Origin: Cyanobacteriota bacterium
GTDB taxonomy: Bacteria > Cyanobacteriota > Cyanobacteriia > Leptolyngbyales > Leptolyngbyaceae
Length of the DNA: 11,885 nucleotides
Reading direction: 5' to 3'
NCBI GenBank assembly: GCA_027482985.1
Contig: JAIXVO010000220.1
Location: 1-11,885, forward strand
Under the pieces are notes generated by a model that had not been told where the DNA came from, did no database searches, and saw only the letters and a program-made list of their open reading frames with translations. Shown here piece after piece: positions 6,838 through 11,885 of this stretch (positions within the stretch are counted from its first letter, which is position 1; each line of letters begins with the position of its first letter). The translations under genes and the position numbers were made by a program.

Positions 6838-7344
6838 TTAGTGTACCGGAGTTCGCAGCGGTTCTTCTATGAGTTGATCCAAGGTCGTTTGGGGACTCCA
6901 GGGTTTTTTCCCAGCGACGGCAATATCCCACCAACCAAAATGCATCGCCAGTAAATGATCAAATTCTTTGGTGCGATCGCTAGAATCCAAACTGTGCTCA
7001 TCCGGCCAACAGTAAGCTGCAATTTCTGCCGCTTCGAGCATGTGTAAAACGCCCTTAGAAAAGCCATTGCCAGCATAGACAATGCAGCCCTGCATCGGCA
7101 TTGCCATCAAATCATTCAAGGTGTAGGGAATTTTTTCTTCCACCGTCCCTTGAGATTCTTGAAACTTACATTCAATCGCAAAGGCGGAGTTGGTCACTTC
7201 CGAAATTAAGAACAAATCAATGCGGCGATTTTTGCCGATGATGGACTTGCCTAGGCTAATTTCGCGATAGATTTGAATGCCGCGATCGCGAAAATTATGC
7301 CAGATATAATGTGCAATTAAGGTTGCATATTGATGTCCAGTCAT
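6838..7344 (-). CDS. PD-(D/E)XK nuclease-like protein, probable restriction endonuclease
   Basis: This 168-residue protein overlaps the end of the methyltransferase gene by 4 bases (start ATG inside ATGA). It shows a PD-(D/E)XK nuclease core: E28 in YREISLG, D43 in NRRIDLFLIS, and E58-C-K60 in FAIECKFQ, followed by QGTVEEKIPYTLND. The spacing of an acidic residue, about 15 residues and ExK on a beta-hairpin is typical. A C-terminal part with AMHFGWWDI may be a specificity or structural element. The coupling to a DNA adenine methyltransferase makes it the likely restriction partner of a small Type II-like system; the recognition sequence cannot be derived by eye. It is short for a restriction enzyme but not too short. 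It could instead be a repair-type nuclease. The stop lies 26 bases before purH. Confidence 0.75.
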   Translation of the reverse strand: MTGHQYATLIAHYIWHNFRDRGIQIYREISLGKSIIGKNRRIDLFLISEVTNSAFAIECKFQESQGTVEEKIPYTLNDLMAMPMQGCIVYAGNGFSKGVLHMLEAAEIAAYCWPDEHSLDSSDRTKEFDHLLAMHFGWWDIAVAGKKPWSPQTTLDQLIEEPLRTPVH

Positions 7345-8045
7345 GCGGGTGTCACCTCCACCTTGGGCGTGATTTGGCTCAAGCGTTGGGTCGAGATCTC
7401 TATGGCTTCAGGACAAATATCATTGCCTAGAAATAAGCAATGATTTTGCAACGCAGCAACGCCTGTACTCCCTGAACCCATGAAGGGATCAATTACAATT
7501 TCGCCTAATTCAGCGCTTTGTTTAATCAAACAATCGGCAAGCTCAGTCGGTTTCTCAGAGGGATATCCCCGGAACACGCGGGGACATTCTAAAATATCAG
7601 CAATTCCTAAATTCTTGAGTTTGCGTTTGCCTTTTTCAAAAAACAGAATAAATTCGTACCTGGCTCGATAGTGATAACCCATCCCAATTTTTTGTTTATC
7701 CCAAACCAAAGGTTTCCAAAATTTAAACCCAACCGCTTCGGCAATCGGTTTCACAATAAACATCGTTTCAGCATCACAAAATAAGTAAAAATGGCGATCT
7801 CGCTTCAACACGCGATACAGTTCTACAAATAATTCGGCAAAGCGATCGTTGGGGAAAATCTGAAACCATTGATTACTTGACGCTTTACTTTGCTTGAGGC
7901 GAGTGGTGGTGCCAATATTCCGATGTTTTTCCAAGGATTCGTAGGGCGGATCGGTAATAATCAAATCCACTGAAGCATCGTTGAGCGATCGCAACCAGGC
8001 AACTGCATCCAATTGAGTGACTGTAAAGCCCGATTGTTGCTCCAT
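7341..8045 (-). CDS. Site-specific DNA-methyltransferase (adenine N6 type)
   Basis: This 234-residue amino-methyltransferase has the catalytic motif DPPY (32-35, in VDLIITDPPYE) near the N-terminus and the SAM-binding FMGSGST (188-194, in VIDPFMGSGSTG) near the C-terminus. This is the beta-class order of m6A/m4C enzymes. LYRVLKRDRHFYLFCD (motif region after DPPY), FWKPLVWDK and the SEKPTELADCLIKQ segment before FMGSGST are also typical. DPPY favours adenine-N6 methylation. The start ATG is taken at 8045; only a weak AAAGA site lies upstream. The gene looks more AT-rich than its neighbours, which may signal horizontal transfer. It precedes the nuclease-like gene with an ATGA overlap, the usual arrangement for protecting DNA before the nuclease is made. 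No separate control (C) protein gene is seen. Confidence 0.92.
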   Translation of the reverse strand: MEQQSGFTVTQLDAVAWLRSLNDASVDLIITDPPYESLEKHRNIGTTTRLKQSKASSNQWFQIFPNDRFAELFVELYRVLKRDRHFYLFCDAETMFIVKPIAEAVGFKFWKPLVWDKQKIGMGYHYRARYEFILFFEKGKRKLKNLGIADILECPRVFRGYPSEKPTELADCLIKQSAELGEIVIDPFMGSGSTGVAALQNHCLFLGNDICPEAIEISTQRLSQITPKVEVTPA

Positions 8046-8236
8046 GAGAATCTTTGCCCTTGCGACGGATTAATTCTAGTGTACTATTCGCCGTCCAGCG
8101 AACTGAGCCAGTTTAGTGCAAATCTACCAAAACAGGCGACCTTTCTCAAAAAAAATTGCCGCCGCCGCAACCAGGCTTCTAGACGCTGGATACCTAATGG
8201 ACTGGCAGAACCCTCGAAATCCCGATGCTTGCGTAG

Positions 8237-8374
8237 CGATCATCGGCGCTACCGGACAAAGGCACTGGCAAGAATACTCACTATGGGATGGAAGATGCTG
8301 CCTTGAGTGCATTTAGTGTGTTCTTCACCCAAACCCCTTCCTTTTTGGCATCCCAACGCATGATTGCCGGGATC
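8237..8374 (+). pseudogene. N-terminal fragment of a cyanobacterial transposase
   Basis: One frame reads RSSALPDKGTGKNTHYGMED followed by AALSAFSVFFTQTPSFLASQ and a TAG at about 8372. The sequence LPDxRTGxNTxY-x-M-x-D-A-x-L-S-A-F-x-V-F-F-x-Q-x-P-S-F-L is a familiar N-terminal stretch of a large DDE transposase type found in cyanobacteria. Only about 45 of several hundred residues remain, with a stop codon on each side, so this is a decayed insertion-sequence relic. The exact IS family is not assigned. Confidence 0.6.
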
Positions 8375-8427
8375 TAGAGCTAGATATCTCGCCTAATACC
8401 AGCTAATTTTTCATACTGAAAATTGTT

Positions 8428-8565
8428 GAAGGGGATTTGTATTACTTGACCAGCCTCAACCGTAATGCCACCGCATTATGGCTCGTATTCGAGCGCAGTG
8501 GGGCATTGAAAACCGATCGCACTGGATCCAGGACGTAGTGCTCCAAGAAGATGCTGCTTCGATTG
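8428..8565 (+). pseudogene. ISAs1-type transposase C-terminal fragment, frameshifted
   Basis: Two adjacent frames together give the ISAs1/H-repeat transposase signature. The first frame (to about 8477) reads EGDLYYLTSLNRNATAL, corresponding to the YYISSL region. The second (from 8478) reads MARIRAQWGIENRSHWIQD followed by VVLQEDAAS, corresponding to IRxHWGIENxLHWVLDVxFxED. A one-base frame change separates them at about 8475-8480, so the gene is broken. Upstream and downstream parts are missing. The segment ends just before the stop of the FecR-domain gene. Confidence 0.72.
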
Positions 8566-8585
8566 ACCATTCAACTTACCTCCTG

Positions 8586-10145
8586 CTACGGTGTCGGCGC
8601 GCCTGTGGACGGGGTAATCACCTGGGGAGTCGTAGGGGCAGGGGGCGGCGGAGTCGGCGTGGTGCTGGGCAGCGACACGGGTGACAGATCCGACGGCGAG
8701 GCGACAGGCGTTGGAGCAGGCACGGGTGTCGATACTACAGGCGTTGGAGCCGGAACGTTAGCGACTGGAGCGGGAGCCGGAGCAGGTGGTGCAGCCACTA
8801 TAGGCGGAGCAGGCACTGGTACCGGAACTGGGACGGGGGCCGGCGCTGGGGGAGCTGCGACGACTGGGGGAGCCGGCGGCGCAACGGGTGCGGGAGCCGG
8901 AGGGACTACAACAACTGGAGGCGCAGGTGGGGGCGCAACTGGGGGTTGATTACTAGGTTGTGCTGGAATTGTGGTGCCGGGGCCGTTGGGTGTGGGGATG
9001 GCAGGAATAGTGCCCGATGGAGGGGCCGGAACTGGTCGCGTTGGTGGATTGACCGGAGTTGGAATATTGCTAATAGGTGGGGCTGTGGGTGACGGGGGAG
9101 TGGGTGTAGGAACTGCGCTAGGTGGTGTGACGATAGTTGGCGGCACGGGTTGAGGCACTGGGCGATCGGGTAATGGTGCTGGAGTTACCGCCGTTGGAGG
9201 GGAAGGTAGGGTGGGCATGGGGGGTTGCGGAGATACGATCGCAGGTTCTCCAGGCAGAGGTGCAGTGATAACCCCTGAGCCGGTAGAATTGCCCGAATTT
9301 GAGGGGGGAACTACCGGTTGACCAGAATTTCCAGTTGGCAGGAGATCTTTCTCAATGGGTGGACGGAGTGGGTTCGCAGCCGTCGCAACTTCCACCGCTG
9401 TGGGAGGAGTGCTGCGGTTATCGGCGAGTTTCGTCCAGTCAGGGGTGTCTTGGTAGTTACCCGCGATCGCGGATTGCTGTTGCAAAGCGGCTTCAATTTC
9501 TTCTCGCACAGCACCGGGAGCTTCGTTCCAATCAATATCTTTAAAGAAGGGGCTGGTTTCCTGAAACAACTTCTGGTCAAAGTTGAACACGCCAATCCGA
9601 CCTTGATGGACGTAGCCCATCTGCCCCGCTTTCAAGACGACTGTTTGAGTGCCATCGGCATTGCTAATTTCGATATCGCTATTGGTCAGGGCACCCACCA
9701 TCGTCACACCACTGTCTTCGATGTAGCGAATAAATAAAGCGGAACCACGGATACCGGCTGCGGCATTGGGTGTCCGGACGCGAGTTTTGCCCTGTCCCGG
9801 TTGAATCAGCAGCAGGACGGTGCCGCTTTTCAAATCCATGTTGCGGGTATTGGGTTCAAAGTTGAAAATCGCTCTTTCACCGATCCGAGCCACGGAACTA
9901 TCATTGAAGCGGAGTTCCGCCATGGCCTTTTGAAAGGTTTGCAGGGCATCACCAGGGGTCATTTCATCCTTAATCTGAGCCTGCCGTCCAGCCTGCCGCT
10001 TCGGATTCAGCACGACCCGATTCTTGACTTTCTGAATGGTGGCTCGGAGCAGCGGCGTTTCTGCCTGAGCGGGCAAAGCAATCATAATGCCGCCAGCGCA
10101 AACCAGTAGTGACGTGACAAGACTCAGGAAAGTTCGACTAGCCAT
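8586..10145 (-). CDS. Secreted FecR-domain protein with a long proline-rich tail
   Basis: The protein has 519 residues. A signal peptide is clear: MASRTFLSLV plus a hydrophobic core, with cleavage expected after AQA (28). The FecR domain covers about 35-190: AELRFNDSSVARIGERA (76-92), MDLKSGTVLLL (103-113) and RVRTPNAAAGIRGSALFI (122-139), the usual V-x-TP-x-A-x-x-G-[IV]RG core. A short linker (to about 245) leads to roughly 270 residues dominated by Pro, Ala, Val and Thr with many P-A-P and P-x-P steps and no Cys. The frame stays open to 10280, but the start at 10145 fits the signal peptide and a GGGA site. This is not the membrane anti-sigma FecR: no transmembrane helix or sigma-factor partner is seen. 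The tail may span or bind the peptidoglycan layer. A beta-barrel gene lies divergently upstream. Confidence 0.87.
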   Translation of the reverse strand: MASRTFLSLVTSLLVCAGGIMIALPAQAETPLLRATIQKVKNRVVLNPKRQAGRQAQIKDEMTPGDALQTFQKAMAELRFNDSSVARIGERAIFNFEPNTRNMDLKSGTVLLLIQPGQGKTRVRTPNAAAGIRGSALFIRYIEDSGVTMVGALTNSDIEISNADGTQTVVLKAGQMGYVHQGRIGVFNFDQKLFQETSPFFKDIDWNEAPGAVREEIEAALQQQSAIAGNYQDTPDWTKLADNRSTPPTAVEVATAANPLRPPIEKDLLPTGNSGQPVVPPSNSGNSTGSGVITAPLPGEPAIVSPQPPMPTLPSPPTAVTPAPLPDRPVPQPVPPTIVTPPSAVPTPTPPSPTAPPISNIPTPVNPPTRPVPAPPSGTIPAIPTPNGPGTTIPAQPSNQPPVAPPPAPPVVVVPPAPAPVAPPAPPVVAAPPAPAPVPVPVPVPAPPIVAAPPAPAPAPVANVPAPTPVVSTPVPAPTPVASPSDLSPVSLPSTTPTPPPPAPTTPQVITPSTGAPTP

Positions 10146-10460
10146 GGTATCCCTGCTCAATTGAATGAACCTTATCAGAACTTTACACCCCTTAAGGATC
10201 GTCTCAGCAGCTTCATCATAACTACGTAGTTCTCCGGAGAGGGAAAACGCTATCGGTCTTGACCGAATCTTCACAAACAACTGAGTAGCATTACGGTAAG
10301 CATTGAGTAGAAGTTATGGTGATCGCAAAAACTGACCATTATGAGGGATGACAGGAGGTGACAAAGCTGGGTTGAATAGAAAAAAGCTGAATAGTCCCAG
10401 AGGGCAGTAAGATTTCAGAGAACATTAGGATCGGCACGGATCAAGCTTCGCTAAAGTTGG
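10146..10460. promoter_or_regulatory. Divergent regulatory region between the FecR and barrel genes
   Basis: This 315-base gap must hold the promoters of two divergent envelope genes. Three palindromes sit side by side at 10220-10266. No strong sigma-70-type promoter pair can be named on either strand. On the minus strand TAAAGT and GATAAG (about 10170-10185) are possible -10 elements close to the FecR start. The right half (10300-10460) is AT-rich with no visible gene. Confidence 0.45.
10220..10266. repeat. Cluster of three palindromes upstream of the FecR gene
   Basis: AACTACGTAGTT (10220-10231) is a perfect 12-base palindrome. TCTCCGGAGA (10231-10240) is a perfect 10-base palindrome sharing one base with it. 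TCGGTC-TT-GACCGA (10253-10266) is a 6-base inverted repeat. They lie 75-121 bases before the FecR-gene start and could be operator sites or transcript hairpins. Confidence 0.55.
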
Positions 10461-11882
10461 ATGATGGGTATTTGGCAGTTTTTCAGTAAATGTATGGTGC
10501 TGGAGTCAGCAGGCTGTTCTGCCCCATTGCCGCTATTGCTCAAGCTGGTTTGTTCGGCTGGATCTTGGTTCCCGTTGTCGCTGTTTCTCTGCTTGCTGAG
10601 TCTCCCTGGCTGGGCTGATCAGCCGCTCACGCTAGAGGCTCTCCAACCATCTGCTGCGGCTGTCAATGAAGAGCCTGAGGATCCGATCGCTCCTGCTTCA
10701 CCCGCTGCGAGTGCTCCCCCAACTACCCCGATCGCATTGCCCAGTGCGCCGACCAGTCCGGTTCCAACGAGATTGCCGCGCCGCGATCGCACCGCCTCAA
10801 AGACGCAGTTTTTGCGGCAGAAACCGTCCCGCCGCGCCGCTGATTTGCTGGCATCGCCCGTCCGCCCCACTGCCCCTGTGTTTGCGCCCGTCGCTACACC
10901 TACGCACGAGTGGCTGGTTGCCACGACGCAGTTGCCCCTACTGGATCAGGCTACCTCCGATCCCCTCGTGACTCCGATTAATGGTGATGGGGAAGGTGAG
11001 CGATCGTCCACTGACGACTTGCAACTAGCCGCTGTGAGAGTAGCTGCCGATCCGGGAAATCCAGAATTGCCGCCAGTTTTTGGCTGTCCTAATCCTGATC
11101 CAGAACTAGGTTGTATTCGCATCCAAGATGTGTTTCGGCCAACCACGCCACCGCCCATTCTGTATCTCACGCCACGAGTTGATTTCTTTCGGAGTAATAA
11201 CCTGCTGCTGGGGATTGATCCGATTAATGCCGGATTAATTCGGCCCAGCCTGACGTTGCTGGCGATTCCTCGCATTGGTCCTAACACCTATGTGCTGGCC
11301 TCTGTAGATGGGGCGTTCAACCGTTATTTTGAAGTGCCGCAGTTTAACTACGATGAACTCCGGATTCGGGCGGGGATTCTGCAACAGCTCTCGCCCACGA
11401 TGACGGCAGAAGTGGGATGGACGAATCAACAGTTATTTATTGCCAACAATGAAATTCCCGGTTTCCCGTCGGGCACGCGCTTTCTCAATGATCAGGCGGT
11501 ACGGTTTGAATTGAGTCGGCGTGATCAACTGACGGAGCGATTATTTCTCAACAGTATTTATCAGTTTCGGGTGAGTTTTTCCGATCCAGAAGACCGATCG
11601 CGAATTTTGAATGTGGCTTTTCTCTCCTTAAATTGGGATCTCAATCCCAATCGCACCATGCAACTGGGTGTGGATTACCAATTTTCTGCCGCCAATTACA
11701 CGGTGGTCAAACGCACCGACGTTTATCAACAACTGTTGGGACGCATCACCCTGAATGCCTTCCGCAATTCCCAGCTCAGTTTGTATGGTGGCATCAGTTT
11801 TGGCGATTCGACCGAACGCGGGATTGATTTTAATAGCTACGTGTTGGGGGTCAGTATGTCAGTAAATTGGACTTTATTTTAG
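10461..11882 (+). CDS. Outer-membrane beta-barrel protein with Pro-rich N-terminal linker
   Basis: The protein has 473 residues. An N-terminal signal sequence has a long hydrophobic core (about 24-50) and a likely cut after GWA (52). Residues about 60-200 form a Pro/Ala/Ser/Thr-rich, partly basic linker with RLPRRDR and QKPSRRA. A short motif FGCPNPDPELGCIRIQDVF with two cysteines (about 205-225) follows, then alternating amphipathic strands (LYLTPRVDFF, SLTLLAIPRI, LRIRAGILQQ, MTAEVGWTN, LSLYGGISFG). It ends VSMSVNWTLF; a terminal Phe is the hallmark recognised by the BAM machinery. About 240 residues would allow a barrel of 10-12 strands. The start is the first of two ATGs in tandem; the ribosome binding site is poor, and M12 is an alternative. 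I do not recognise a named family. The divergent FecR-domain gene suggests a shared envelope role. Confidence 0.8.
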   Translation: MMGIWQFFSKCMVLESAGCSAPLPLLLKLVCSAGSWFPLSLFLCLLSLPGWADQPLTLEALQPSAAAVNEEPEDPIAPASPAASAPPTTPIALPSAPTSPVPTRLPRRDRTASKTQFLRQKPSRRAADLLASPVRPTAPVFAPVATPTHEWLVATTQLPLLDQATSDPLVTPINGDGEGERSSTDDLQLAAVRVAADPGNPELPPVFGCPNPDPELGCIRIQDVFRPTTPPPILYLTPRVDFFRSNNLLLGIDPINAGLIRPSLTLLAIPRIGPNTYVLASVDGAFNRYFEVPQFNYDELRIRAGILQQLSPTMTAEVGWTNQQLFIANNEIPGFPSGTRFLNDQAVRFELSRRDQLTERLFLNSIYQFRVSFSDPEDRSRILNVAFLSLNWDLNPNRTMQLGVDYQFSAANYTVVKRTDVYQQLLGRITLNAFRNSQLSLYGGISFGDSTERGIDFNSYVLGVSMSVNWTLF

Positions 11883-11885
11883 ACA

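Larger units (their letters stand above)
8046..8585. other. Gene-free region with transposase debris
   Basis: This gap of 540 bases separates the methyltransferase start from the end of the FecR-domain gene. No intact gene is present. It holds fragments of two unrelated transposases, both in plus orientation, and between them a short imperfect hairpin (aatttttca...tgaaaatt, 8405-8424). The methyltransferase promoter should lie at its left end; an AT-rich stretch around 8070-8090 is a possible site, but no clear boxes are visible. Confidence 0.7.

Noticed and set aside
6812..6934. N-terminal extension of purH by 41 residues
   Set aside because: The extension is not PurH-like, overlaps the nuclease-like gene, and the start at 6811 has its own ribosome binding site.
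8013..8316. Small plus- and minus-strand frames near the methyltransferase start
   Set aside because: They have no ribosome binding site or recognisable motif and fall over transposase debris and the methyltransferase 5' end.
8551..8949. Plus-strand Gly/Ala/Thr-rich open frame
   Set aside because: It is the mirror of the Pro-rich tail of the FecR-domain gene; proline codons read on the other strand give glycine.
8586..10145. Anti-sigma FecR regulator with iron-uptake role
   Set aside because: The protein is secreted with a cleavable signal peptide, has no inner-membrane helix, and no sigma factor or TonB receptor is nearby.
10146..10280. N-terminal extension of the FecR-domain protein by 45 residues
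   Set aside because: It would bury the signal peptide; MASRTFLSL at 10145 with GGGA upstream is the better start.

Overview
The window reads as chromosomal DNA of a cyanobacterium. It encodes a chlorophyll-pathway Mg-chelatase ChlI of the cyanobacterial type. The HIP1 octamer GCGATCGC occurs about 18 times by eye, against roughly 0.2 expected by chance. Uma2, DUF2281, secreted FecR-domain proteins and heptamer tandem repeats are also typical of cyanobacteria. The species cannot be fixed from the sequence; a filamentous Leptolyngbya-like genome is only a guess.

Layout. Positions 1-2173 (minus strand): a DUF2281 antitoxin-like gene, a 20-codon C-terminal remnant of its lost PIN toxin, chlI, and a Uma2-family nuclease-like gene that runs off the left edge. 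Positions 2174-2620 hold no intact gene, only a short C-terminal-looking ORF remnant and a heptamer-type tandem repeat. Positions 2621-5116 (plus): ppa (inorganic pyrophosphatase), then, after a gap with inverted repeats, a tight cluster of panD (aspartate 1-decarboxylase), an MBL-fold hydrolase and a VOC-family protein. An inverted-repeat element separates this cluster from the convergent gene purH. Positions 5240-8045 (minus): a DNA adenine methyltransferase, a PD-(D/E)XK nuclease-like protein overlapping it by 4 bases, and purH only 26 bases further on. Together these look like a compact restriction-modification pair reading into a housekeeping purine gene.

Positions 8046-8585 are a transposase graveyard with fragments of two different transposase families, one of them frameshifted. 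Positions 8586-11882 hold two divergent envelope genes: a secreted FecR-domain protein with a tail of about 270 residues rich in Pro/Ala/Val/Thr, and a protein with a signal peptide, a Pro-rich linker and a C-terminal outer-membrane beta-barrel-like domain ending in Phe. Their shared 315-base gap contains three adjacent palindromes.

Most of the window is housekeeping: chlorophyll, phosphate, pantothenate and purine metabolism. The less ordinary parts are the toxin deletion scar beside an intact antitoxin, the small restriction-modification pair placed directly upstream of purH, and the FecR/barrel pair. I found no convincing new multi-gene system; the envelope pair and the restriction-modification pair are the best candidates for follow-up.
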